A stretch of 5,106 nt of DNA from Finegoldia magna (GTDB lineage Bacteria; Bacillota; Clostridia; Tissierellales; Peptoniphilaceae), in contig NZ_JAGYZD010000125.1 of the NCBI RefSeq assembly GCF_018371055.1, forward strand, positions 1 to 5,106, in the 5' to 3' direction. The notes beneath the pieces are model-generated. The model saw only the letters and a list, made by a program, of their open reading frames with translations. It ran no database searches and was not told where the DNA came from. Below, piece after piece: positions 1 through 5,106 of this stretch (its first letter is position 1; every line of letters begins with the position of its first letter). The translations under genes were made by a program, and so were the position numbers.

Positions 1-9
1 GATAATTAT

Positions 10-101
10 CTTATTAAGAGTAGTGGAGGGAATGGGCCCTATGAAACTCAGCAACCTATTAAATTAGGTGCTAAATCCCACAGGAAATCCTGAAAGATAA
101 G
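10..101 (+). promoter_or_regulatory. SAM-I (S-box) riboswitch aptamer upstream of metK
   Basis: The stretch has the S-box layout and core words (GTGGAGGGA, ATGAAAC, GCAACC, GGTGCTAA, then AGATAAG). Helices can be drawn directly. P1 pairs 10-15 with 96-101. P2a pairs GAGT 18-21 with ACTC 46-49, and P2b pairs AGGG 27-30 with CCCT 37-40; the kink-turn region lies between them. P3 pairs ACCTA 54-58 with TAGGT 65-69, and P4 pairs CAGG 81-84 with CCTG 89-92. The P2 loop TGGG 33-36 can form the family's pseudoknot with CCCA 77-80. In this family SAM binding stabilises P1 and lets the downstream terminator form, so metK should be repressed when SAM is abundant. The promoter is at or beyond the left edge. 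Confidence 0.96.
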
Positions 102-108
102 TTTACAC

Positions 109-138
109 ATCCTTACCTTTTCAGGTGAGGATTTTTTT
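109..138 (+). terminator. Riboswitch-controlled intrinsic terminator with competing antiterminator
   Basis: ATCCTTACCT (109-118) pairs with AGGTGAGGAT (123-132) with one G-U wobble across a TTTC loop, and a T run to 138 follows: a standard intrinsic terminator. The alternative fold pairs GAAAGATAAG (92-101) with CTTACCTTTT (112-121), with one mismatch and one wobble. That fold uses both the 3' strand of P1 and the 5' strand of the terminator, so aptamer plus terminator and antiterminator exclude each other. This is the expected S-box transcription-attenuation switch. The T run ends just before the metK ribosome binding site GGAGG (141-145). Confidence 0.93.
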
Positions 139-149
139 ATGGAGGTACT

Positions 150-1328
150 ATGAAAAACATATTTTTAACATCTGAATCAGTTACTGAAGGTCATCCTGAT
201 AAAGTCTGTGACCAAATTTCTGATGCAATATTAGATGCTATTATTAAAGAAGACAAGGATGCAAGGGTTGCTTGTGAAACTTGTTCAACAACAGGACTTG
301 TTATGGTAATGGGAGAAATAACTACAACAAGTTACGTAGACATCAGATCAATAGTTAGAAAAACTTTGGCTGAAATTGGATATGATAATGCAGATTATGG
401 TATTGATGCAAGAACTTGCGCAATCATCACTTCATTGGAGGAACAATCTACAGATATCGCACAAGGCGTTGATGAATCTGAAGAATACAAGGGCAACAAA
501 TCAGACGAATACGATAGATACGGTGCAGGAGACCAAGGAATGGTATTTGGTTATGCAACTAATGAAACAGAATCAGGATTGCCATTGCCATTGGAATTAT
601 CACACAAATTAGCTAGAAGACTTGCTACTGTAAGAAAAGAAAAAATCTTGAATTATTTGAGACCAGATGGCAAAACACAAGTAACTGTTGAATACGAAAA
701 CGACGCTCCAAAAAGAATTGAAGCTATAGTAGTTTCAACACAACACGATCCAGATGTTGATTACGAACAATTAAAAGAAGACATCAAAAGAGAAGTTATC
801 TTGAAAATCGTAGATGAATCTATGATTGATGAAAACACAAAATTCTTCATCAACCCAACAGGAAAATTCGTAATTGGTGGACCAATGGGAGATGCTGGAC
901 TTACAGGAAGAAAAATAATAGTAGACACTTACGGTGGATTCTGTAATCACGGAGGTGGAGCATTCAGTGGAAAAGACCCTACAAAAACAGATAGATCAGC
1001 AGCATATTTTGCAAGATATATCGCAAAAAATGTCGTAGCAGCAGGACTTTGCGACAAATGTGAAGTAGGTTTCTCTTATGCAATCGGAGTTGCAAAACCT
1101 ATCAGTATGTTTATTAACACATTTGGAACAAATAAAATCGAAGAAGAAAAAATTATTCAAGCAATAAATGAAAACTTTGATGCAAGACCAAAAGCAATCA
1201 TCGACAAATTGGATTTACAAAGACCAATTTATAGAGATATTGCAAGCTACGGACATTTCGGACGTAATGATTTGGATTTATCATGGGAAAAATGTGATAA
1301 AGCAGAAGCTTTGAAGAAATATCTATAA
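150..1328 (+). CDS. metK: S-adenosylmethionine synthetase (methionine adenosyltransferase)
   Basis: This cytosolic enzyme makes S-adenosylmethionine from methionine and ATP, releasing phosphate and pyrophosphate. The 392-residue product is full length for bacterial MetK (about 380-400). Family signatures are intact: the N-terminal ATP-site segment TEGHPDK (12-18), the hexapeptide GAGDQG (125-130) continuing into MVFGYA, and the glycine-rich [12 protein letters not shown] (268-279) followed by DRSAAY. The C-terminal stretch [15 protein letters not shown] also looks normal. The start is fixed by GGAGG at 141-145, four bases before the ATG, and by the family-typical opening with [12 protein letters not shown] close to the N-terminus. 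It is a monocistronic unit between a SAM-I riboswitch and a terminator. No frameshift or missing catalytic residue is apparent. Confidence 0.98.
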   Translation: MKNIFLTSESVTEGHPDKVCDQISDAILDAIIKEDKDARVACETCSTTGLVMVMGEITTTSYVDIRSIVRKTLAEIGYDNADYGIDARTCAIITSLEEQSTDIAQGVDESEEYKGNKSDEYDRYGAGDQGMVFGYATNETESGLPLPLELSHKLARRLATVRKEKILNYLRPDGKTQVTVEYENDAPKRIEAIVVSTQHDPDVDYEQLKEDIKREVILKIVDESMIDENTKFFINPTGKFVIGGPMGDAGLTGRKIIVDTYGGFCNHGGGAFSGKDPTKTDRSAAYFARYIAKNVVAAGLCDKCEVGFSYAIGVAKPISMFINTFGTNKIEEEKIIQAINENFDARPKAIIDKLDLQRPIYRDIASYGHFGRNDLDLSWEKCDKAEALKKYL

Positions 1329-1331
1329 AAC

Positions 1332-1379
1332 AAAAAATCAGTGAATGTTAAAATATTTCAACACTCACTGATTTTTTTT
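1332..1379 (+). terminator. Intrinsic terminator after metK
   Basis: TCAGTGA (1338-1344) pairs exactly with TCACTGA (1365-1371). After one A/C mismatch the stem continues TGTT (1346-1349) with AACA (1360-1363), closing a ten-base loop. An A run (1332-1337) precedes it and eight T (1372-1379) follow. The T run makes it a good rho-independent terminator four bases past the metK stop. Because A and T runs flank both sides, it may also stop transcripts coming from the opposite direction. Confidence 0.9.
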
Positions 1380-1395
1380 AGTACTTTTTTAGTAC
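1374..1395. repeat. Two tandem copies of an 11-bp unit
   Basis: The unit TTTTTTAGTAC occurs twice back to back (1374-1384 and 1385-1395). It begins inside the T run of the metK terminator. AGTACT is itself a palindrome, so the two copies (1380-1385 and 1391-1396) can also pair as a 6-bp hairpin with a five-T loop. It most likely arose by a small local duplication between two terminators; no function is evident. Confidence 0.8.
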
Positions 1396-1398
1396 TCC

Positions 1399-1430
1399 AA
1401 AAAAAATAGATAGCTAAATTTAGCTATCTA
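1399..1430 (-). terminator. Intrinsic terminator of the tRNA-Sec transcript (perfect palindrome plus T8)
   Basis: Bases 1407-1430 are a perfect 24-bp palindrome (half-site TAGATAGCTAAA). On the minus strand it is followed at once by eight T (the A run 1399-1406 on the plus strand), giving a long perfect stem with a U tract ten bases beyond the tRNA 3' end. On the plus strand the sequence after the palindrome is not T-rich, so termination should be directed at the tRNA-Sec transcript. Confidence 0.88.
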
Positions 1431-1439
1431 GAGTATGTA

Positions 1440-1536
1440 TGGCGGGAAATGGTAGGAATCGAACCTACCCGGGCAGCTCCTAACTACCTGAGACGGTTTT
1501 GAAGACCGCAGGGCACACCAGCACCCATCAATTCCC
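1440..1536 (-). tRNA. selC: Selenocysteine tRNA, anticodon UCA
   Basis: The 97-nt gene (CCA included) folds in the bacterial tRNA-Sec 8+5 form. The acceptor pairs GGGAATTG (1536-1529) with CATTTCCC (1451-1444), with one U-U mismatch at pair 6. The six-pair D stem GGGTGC/GTGCCC has a short TGGT loop. The anticodon stem GCGGT/ACCGT closes loop CTTCAAA, with UCA at plus-strand 1502-1500. A long variable arm pairs CAGGTAG with CTGCCCG with one mismatch. The T arm is GTAGG-TTCGATT-CCTAC. Discriminator G (1443) and CCA (1442-1440) are encoded. The extra-long acceptor, six-pair D stem, long variable arm and UCA anticodon together exclude tRNA-Ser, tRNA-Leu and a UGA-reading tRNA-Trp. It is charged with serine, converted to selenocysteine, and delivered to UGA by SelB, encoded just upstream. 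Confidence 0.97.
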
Positions 1537-1548
1537 AAATACCTTAAT

Positions 1549-1577
1549 ATTATACCAAAACTACAAGTAATTTACAA
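1549..1577 (-). promoter_or_regulatory. Predicted promoter of tRNA-Sec
   Basis: On the minus strand a -35-like TTGTAA (1577-1572, 4/6 to TTGACA) stands exactly 17 bp before a perfect -10 TATAAT (1554-1549). TGG directly precedes the -10, giving an extended -10 (TGn). The predicted start falls a few bases before the tRNA 5' end at 1536, so the tRNA can be made independently of selB. Confidence 0.75.
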
Positions 1578-1615
1578 ATTATTTTACATTCAATTCACAA
1601 AACTGTAATAAATAT

Positions 1616-1655
1616 AATAGATTAGGGCAATGCATAAGCAAAGCCCAATTCTATT
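1616..1655 (-). terminator. Hairpin overlapping the selB stop codon (possible weak terminator)
   Basis: On the minus strand AATAGA pairs with TCTATT, then TT with AA, and GGGC with GCCC, with a one-base bulge on each side. Inside, TGC pairs with GCA around a TTAT loop. The 5' strand of the stem includes two bases of the selB TAA codon (1656-1654). The sequence after the stem is AT-rich but has no clean T run, so it may be a weak terminator, a 3'-end stabiliser or a processing signal rather than a strong stop. Confidence 0.5.
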
Positions 1656-3531
1656 ATTTAAAATCTTTTACTTTAACTCTGTCATTTTCAATTCTCTTAG
1701 TATAGCCTTTAATGTCCAATGTTTCTAGAAGGGTGATTGCACTTTTTCTTGACATATTAAGCATATCTTTGAGTTCTTTTACATTCAAAGTTTTGTTCTT
1801 ATCAAAGTGATCATCGACAGTTTTAATAAATTTGTCGTAGCATTTTTTAGAAATCAAGAAGTTATCTCTTAAAATTACGACATCTTTTTGCAATAAAATT
1901 CCCAAAATAGTCTTGTCCTTTTGGTTGTGAACAACATTGTCTATCTTCAATAATTTGTCGAATTGGTTTTGGCAAATATCTTGAAGCATTTTCTTTCTGA
2001 TTTTTTCATCTTCATCACTTAACTGAACTTTGTGACATTTAGATGATATTATACCACTTTCTTCCATCAAAACTTCTTGGTCGATTAAATCTTTAATCAT
2101 GTAATTGAAGAAAGGTCTATCGTCATCAAGTTGCAATTTTTTAAGAAGTTCTTCTTTGTTAATTCCAGGTAACAAAGGATTTGTTTTGTGGAATGATATC
2201 ACAAACATTTTTAATTTACCTAATAATTTTAAATAAGCTTCTTTTTCTAATACTTTATCATTTCTAATTACAACTTTATCTTCTTGTTTTAGTTCATCCA
2301 ACTCTTTTAAAACTTTGTCCTTTGATTCAGAAGAATAGAACACCAAGTCATCTATTTTAGTAGGGAAAGTTTCATCTTTTAGATAATTTAGGATGATATC
2401 TTTGATTTTACCTTCTTCTTTGATTTTAAGATTTTCAATGATTTCTTCATCAAATAACTTATGTTTTCTTACAGAACCATCTATTATAATACCGCCACCG
2501 ATTGTAACTTGTGGTGAGAATTGTCTTAAAATAAATGGATCAGATGTTTTTGCATAGATTTTTTCTTCAAGTCTTATTTGTACCAAAGCTTGAGAACCTG
2601 GTTGTATTACTTGCTTATCAAGAGGAACAACTCTTCCGAAAATTTCTTTTGTTCCATGGAATAATCTAACTCTGTCCCAATGGTTAAGAGGAGAGGCGCT
2701 TTCAAGTAGCGTAAGTCTAACATCTATCATATTGAAAGCTTTTAGTGAGTTTTTCTTGGCAATAACATATCCTCTGTCGATTTCATCCAAATTTAGATTG
2801 ATATTCAAAGCAACTCTTTGGGATGGGTGAGCGACATTTACATTTTTATTGTGAACTTGAATGTTTTTAATATTAATATCTTTTTCAATAGGATATATAA
2901 AAGATTCTCCCTTGTGAATATCTCCATCAAGAAGTGTTCCAGTAACAACTGTTCCAATTCCTTTGACATTGAATTTTCTGTCGATATTCATTCTGTAATC
3001 TCTTTCAGCGTGTTTTTGCTTTAATTTCTTAGATTCAGAATCTATCATTTGAATTAAATTATCTATTCCTCTTTTTGAAACAGAATCCACTTCGCAAACA
3101 GGACAGTTTTCAAGGAAAGTTCCTTTAACTAATTCTTTTACTTGTTCGGTTGTCTTTTGTGTTTCTTCATCAGTCGCCAAGTCTCTTTTTGTCAAGACAA
3201 CAATACCTTCAGTTTTATTTAAAAATCTAAGTATATCCAAATGTTCAACAGTTTGTGGCATTACACCTTCTTTACAGTCGATACATAAAAGAATCATGTC
3301 CATTCCAAAAGTACCAGTCATCATATTTTTTACAAACTTTTCATGACCTGGCACGTCTATTATTCCAGCTCTTTGACCACTTGGAAGATCAAAATAGCTA
3401 AAACCTAAATCGATAGAAATTCCTCTCTTTTTTTCTTCCGGTAGTCTATCAGTACTATTTCCGGTTAAAGCTTTTATTAATGTAGTTTTTCCATGATCGA
3501 TATGGCCAGATGTACCTATAATAAAATCCAT
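1654..3531 (-). CDS. selB: Selenocysteine-specific elongation factor SelB
   Basis: SelB is a GTPase that carries selenocysteyl-tRNA to the ribosome at UGA codons marked by a SECIS hairpin. The 625-residue length is normal for bacterial SelB. The G domain shows G1 GHIDHGKT (9-16), the switch I region KKRGISIDLGF (34-44), G3 DVPGHE (59-64) and G4 TKRD (114-117); TKxD in place of NKxD is usual for SelB. EF-Tu-like beta-barrel domains follow (about 175-345, with FNVKGIGTVVTGT at 187-199). The rest (about 365-625) fits the winged-helix repeats. The last one, with LNMSRKSAITLLETLD (591-606) and a basic end, matches the SECIS-binding module. The start is supported by GGAGG four bases before the ATG and by the family-typical N-terminus. 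tRNA-Sec lies downstream on the same strand; selA and selD are absent from the window. Confidence 0.97.
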   Translation of the reverse strand: MDFIIGTSGHIDHGKTTLIKALTGNSTDRLPEEKKRGISIDLGFSYFDLPSGQRAGIIDVPGHEKFVKNMMTGTFGMDMILLCIDCKEGVMPQTVEHLDILRFLNKTEGIVVLTKRDLATDEETQKTTEQVKELVKGTFLENCPVCEVDSVSKRGIDNLIQMIDSESKKLKQKHAERDYRMNIDRKFNVKGIGTVVTGTLLDGDIHKGESFIYPIEKDINIKNIQVHNKNVNVAHPSQRVALNINLNLDEIDRGYVIAKKNSLKAFNMIDVRLTLLESASPLNHWDRVRLFHGTKEIFGRVVPLDKQVIQPGSQALVQIRLEEKIYAKTSDPFILRQFSPQVTIGGGIIIDGSVRKHKLFDEEIIENLKIKEEGKIKDIILNYLKDETFPTKIDDLVFYSSESKDKVLKELDELKQEDKVVIRNDKVLEKEAYLKLLGKLKMFVISFHKTNPLLPGINKEELLKKLQLDDDRPFFNYMIKDLIDQEVLMEESGIISSKCHKVQLSDEDEKIRKKMLQDICQNQFDKLLKIDNVVHNQKDKTILGILLQKDVVILRDNFLISKKCYDKFIKTVDDHFDKNKTLNVKELKDMLNMSRKSAITLLETLDIKGYTKRIENDRVKVKDFK

Positions 3532-3559
3532 ATAACCTCCAATTAATTTACTAACGTAT

Positions 3560-3588
3560 ATTATATCATATTTCGTTATTTTTTATAA
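3560..3588 (-). promoter_or_regulatory. Predicted promoter of selB
   Basis: Minus-strand TATAAT (3565-3560) is preceded directly by TGA, an extended -10 (TGn). A weak -35-like TTATAA (3588-3583, 3/6) lies 17 bp upstream. The distance leaves a leader of roughly 20 bases that contains the ribosome binding site GGAGG (3540-3536). In such AT-rich DNA the -10 is the only strong element, so the call is moderate. Confidence 0.6.
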
Positions 3589-3643
3589 AACATAAGGAAA
3601 TTATTTTCATAAGTTTTTTGACAAACGTATTGGTTTAAAACGG

Positions 3644-3814
3644 TAAAGTAAATATAAAATACTTTTGTCAATTACTTTATCATTATATTAAAGTTGATTA
3701 ACCAAAAGATACATTTATAAGAATATATATACATAAATAATGCGATATTATGCTAGTTAATAAAGTGATAATGAATATTAATAAGGATTTTAAACAAAAT
3801 ACTAATTTACTTTA
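3644..3814. repeat. Five dispersed copies of a TAAAGT word, possible operator sites
   Basis: TAAAGT occurs at 3644-3649, 3689-3694 and 3761-3766 on the plus strand and at 3679-3674 and 3814-3809 on the minus strand. Aligned with flanks, the downstream bases are AAAT, TGAT, GATA, AATT and AAAT, giving roughly TAAAGTNRWW. The copy at 3809-3814 overlaps the predicted -35 of the redox operon. A related ACTTTT lies at 3661-3666. The clustering is visible; binding by a regulator is inference, and AT-rich composition inflates chance matches. Confidence 0.4.
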
Positions 3815-3834
3815 GGAAATATAAGTGGTATAAT
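3806..3834 (+). promoter_or_regulatory. Predicted promoter of the NuoE/NuoF-type operon
   Basis: TTTACT (3806-3811, 4/6 to TTGACA) lies 17 bp before a perfect TATAAT (3829-3834), and TGG at 3826-3828 makes an extended -10. A start near 3841 would give a leader of about 58 bases ending in the strong AGGAGG (3887-3892). No riboswitch or terminator-like stem is seen in that leader. Confidence 0.72.
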
Positions 3835-3898
3835 AAAAAATATAAATAAGAAAATAATCTTAATAACTGAAGGAAAACAATTTTTTAGGAGGATTTTA

Positions 3899-4384
3899 AT
3901 GAGTTTTACATTTGACTTAAAAGAACATGCTTCTCAAGTCGAAGAATTTAGAGAATTTGTGAGAAGCAAAAAGGACATTAAGGGTCCATTGATGCCGGTA
4001 TTACAACGTGCACAAGATGAATTTGGGTATTTACCAAAGGAAATTATCACTATGATTTCTAAAATATTGGACATTCCTTTGTCAGAAATTTACGGTGTTA
4101 TTACTTTTTACGCACAATTTTCTTTGATTCCAAAAGGAAAGTACGATATTCAAGTTTGCGAAGGAACTGCTTGTTATGTAAAAGGAGCTCAAAGAGTTTC
4201 TGAAAAACTACAAGAGATTTTGAAAATTCCAGCAGGAAGCACTACTGAAGACCAAAAATTTTCCATTACTGCATGTAGATGTGTTGGATTATGTGCATTA
4301 GCTCCGGTTATTGTAATTAATGGAGATGTGTATGGTAAGGTAGCTGTTAACGAATTAGAATCTATTGTTAGTAAATATAATTAA
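3899..4384 (+). CDS. nuoE: NuoE/HndA/HydC-type [2Fe-2S] NAD(P)H-oxidoreductase subunit
   Basis: This 161-residue protein is the 24-kDa-type subunit that holds one [2Fe-2S] cluster next to a NuoF-like flavoprotein. It matches the usual family length. An N-terminal helical part (about 1-75, with LMPVLQRAQDEFGYLP at 31-46 and IYGVITFYAQF at 64-74) leads into a thioredoxin-like fold. The four ligands fit Cx4C...Cx3C: C87 and C92 in VCEGTACYVKG, and C128 and C132 in CVGLCALAP. C126 is an extra cysteine. AGGAGG six bases before the ATG fixes the start. A NuoF-type gene follows after 14 bp, so the two are surely co-transcribed. No other complex I genes are visible. The pair more likely belongs to an NAD(P)-linked [FeFe]-hydrogenase (HndABCD or HydABC type) or a formate dehydrogenase than to respiratory complex I; the symbol states family only. 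Confidence 0.93.
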   Translation: MSFTFDLKEHASQVEEFREFVRSKKDIKGPLMPVLQRAQDEFGYLPKEIITMISKILDIPLSEIYGVITFYAQFSLIPKGKYDIQVCEGTACYVKGAQRVSEKLQEILKIPAGSTTEDQKFSITACRCVGLCALAPVIVINGDVYGKVAVNELESIVSKYN

Positions 4385-4398
4385 TTTAGGGGTTTATT

Positions 4399-5106
4399 AT
4401 GGATATTCAAAAACTTAATGAGATAAGAGATGAGTTTGCAAAAAACATTAAAATGCGTGAACTCGTAAAGGATAAAATTTATGTTGAACATACAAATCCA
4501 AAGGAAAAACAAATTGTTGTGTGTGGTGGAGCTGGTTGTGAAGCTACAGGAGCAAAATCTTTGATTGATGAGTTCAATAAATATATAGAAGAAGAAAATA
4601 TTGATAATGTTGCGGTTGTTCCAGTTGGATGTATTGGACTTTGTGAAACTGGTCCTAACGTTGTTGTGTATCCTGAAGGAATATTCTACACAAGAGTTAA
4701 GTTATCTGATGTTAAAAGCATTGTAGACAAATCAATCGTTAATGATGAGGTTGATGAAGATGTAGTGTACGAAAATGCAAAACAAGATGACAAAATTTTG
4801 AAATACAATTCGGTTGATTTCTACGACAAACAATTTAAGATTGCATTGAGAAATGTAGAAAAAATTCAATTAGAATCTTTGAATGAATATATTGGCGCAG
4901 ATGGTTATCAAGCATTACATAAAGCCATTTTTGATTTAGACCCAAAATACATAATTGAAGAAATGAAAAAATCAGGATTAAGAGGTCGTGGTGGAGCAGG
5001 TTTCCCAACAGGTAGAAAATGGGAATCAGCATTTAAAGTAGAAAACAGTCAAAAATATGTTATTTGTAATGCTGATGAAGGAGACCCTGGTGCTTTCATG
5101 GACAGA
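4399..5106 (+). CDS. nuoF: NuoF/HndC/HydB-type flavoprotein subunit, partial at right edge
   Basis: An open frame of 236 codons runs from ATG 4399 to the window end with no stop. Residues about 38-112 form a thioredoxin-like [2Fe-2S] domain of the kind fused to the N-terminus of hydrogenase HndC/HydB proteins: C42 and C47 (CGGAGC) with C78 and C82 (CIGLC). After a linker, the NuoF FMN/NAD(H) domain starts. It shows [17 protein letters not shown] (192-208), the glycine-rich nucleotide-binding loop, and [17 protein letters not shown] (220-236), the FMN-site segment. The SLBB and [4Fe-4S] parts would lie beyond the edge. AGGGG (4388-4392), six bases before the ATG, is a weaker ribosome binding site than that of the gene upstream. 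The N-terminal [2Fe-2S] domain argues for a hydrogenase or formate-dehydrogenase diaphorase rather than classical NuoF. NAD(H) or NADP(H) preference cannot be read from this part. Confidence 0.94.
   Translation, partial: MDIQKLNEIRDEFAKNIKMRELVKDKIYVEHTNPKEKQIVVCGGAGCEATGAKSLIDEFNKYIEEENIDNVAVVPVGCIGLCETGPNVVVYPEGIFYTRVKLSDVKSIVDKSIVNDEVDEDVVYENAKQDDKILKYNSVDFYDKQFKIALRNVEKIQLESLNEYIGADGYQALHKAIFDLDPKYIIEEMKKSGLRGRGGAGFPTGRKWESAFKVENSQKYVICNADEGDPGAFMDR

Larger units (their letters stand above)
3541..3898. other. AT-rich divergent intergenic region between selB and the NuoE-type gene
   Basis: No convincing gene lies here. It holds the selB promoter on the left, the redox-operon promoter on the right, and between them several short inverted repeats. 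One is AAAGTA 3645-3650 with TACTTT 3660-3665. A second is TAAAGTAA 3644-3651 with TTACTTTA 3672-3679. A looser one is TTGGTTTAA 3630-3638 with TTAACCAA 3698-3705. The distance between the predicted start sites is much greater than two simple promoters need, which suggests regulator binding. Confidence 0.6.

Noticed and set aside
1..6. GATAAT as the -10 box of the metK promoter
   Set aside because: It would put the start site inside P1 of the riboswitch, and the -35 would lie outside the window; GATAATTATC (1-10) is also just a short palindrome. Cannot be supported.
376..612. 78-codon plus-strand frame inside metK
   Set aside because: It lies wholly within metK in another frame, has no good ribosome binding site, and its composition looks like a frame shadow.
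2818..3024. 68-codon plus-strand frame antisense to selB
   Set aside because: It lies inside the well-supported selB gene; its hydrophobic, Asn/Ile-rich product is what antisense AT-rich coding DNA gives.
3750..3815. 21-codon frame starting ATG CTA GTT in the intergenic region
   Set aside because: No ribosome binding site, no recognisable features, and it ends before the predicted start site of the operon.
3541..3898. Rex-type redox operator (TTGTTAAnnnnTTAACAA) before the redox operon
   Set aside because: Only partial words such as TTGATTAACCAA are present; no site with proper half-sites and spacing was found.
4835..5032. 65-codon minus-strand frame near the right edge, with a hydrophobic product
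   Set aside because: It is antisense to the NuoF-type gene, whose frame is open through the edge and carries clear motifs.
150..5106. Selenoprotein gene with in-frame TGA inside the window
   Set aside because: The metK, selB and NuoE-type frames end in TAA, and the NuoF-type frame is open to the edge; no gene breaks at a TGA followed by matching coding sequence.
1..5106. CRISPR array, insertion sequence, phage or defence genes
   Set aside because: No spaced repeats, transposase motifs, terminal inverted repeats or defence-like genes seen; the long coding regions are housekeeping or metabolic.

Overview
The window comes from a low-GC (roughly one third G+C by eye), anaerobic Firmicutes-type genome. 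The support is an S-box (SAM-I) riboswitch on metK, AGGAGG-type ribosome binding sites, strong AT bias at third codon positions, a selenocysteine decoding pair (selB plus tRNA-Sec), and a NuoE/NuoF-like flavin/iron-sulfur module of the kind found in fermentative anaerobes. A Peptoniphilaceae or Clostridia relative (Finegoldia-like) is my guess from overall look, not something the sequence proves.

Layout. Bases 1-149 hold a complete SAM-I riboswitch aptamer and its terminator/antiterminator platform, reading into metK (150-1328, +). After metK come a plus-strand terminator, a short 11-bp tandem repeat and a minus-strand terminator formed by a perfect 24-bp palindrome. On the minus strand, read right to left, lie selB (3531-1654), a hairpin that overlaps its stop codon, a separate promoter, and the selenocysteine tRNA (1536-1440, anticodon UCA, CCA encoded). 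The metK and selB/tRNA-Sec units converge on the terminator block near 1330-1430. A 367-bp AT-rich divergent intergenic region (3532-3898) carries one promoter facing each way and five copies of a TAAAGT-type word. From 3899 (+) begins an operon of a complete NuoE/HndA/HydC-type [2Fe-2S] subunit and, 14 bp later, a NuoF/HndC/HydB-type flavoprotein that runs off the right edge. That second gene is the one most easily missed, because no stop codon lies inside the window.

How the parts work together. MetK makes S-adenosylmethionine, and the riboswitch should shut it off when SAM is plentiful. SelB and tRNA-Sec are the dedicated elongation factor and tRNA for UGA-directed selenocysteine insertion; selA and selD are not in view. 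The NuoE/NuoF pair would pass electrons between NAD(P)H and an iron-sulfur partner such as an [FeFe]-hydrogenase or formate dehydrogenase encoded beyond the edge. Nothing here is a clear new system. The best leads are the repeated TAAAGT motif upstream of the redox operon, the hairpin on the selB stop codon, a U-U mismatch in the tRNA-Sec acceptor stem, and the unknown identity of the third redox subunit.
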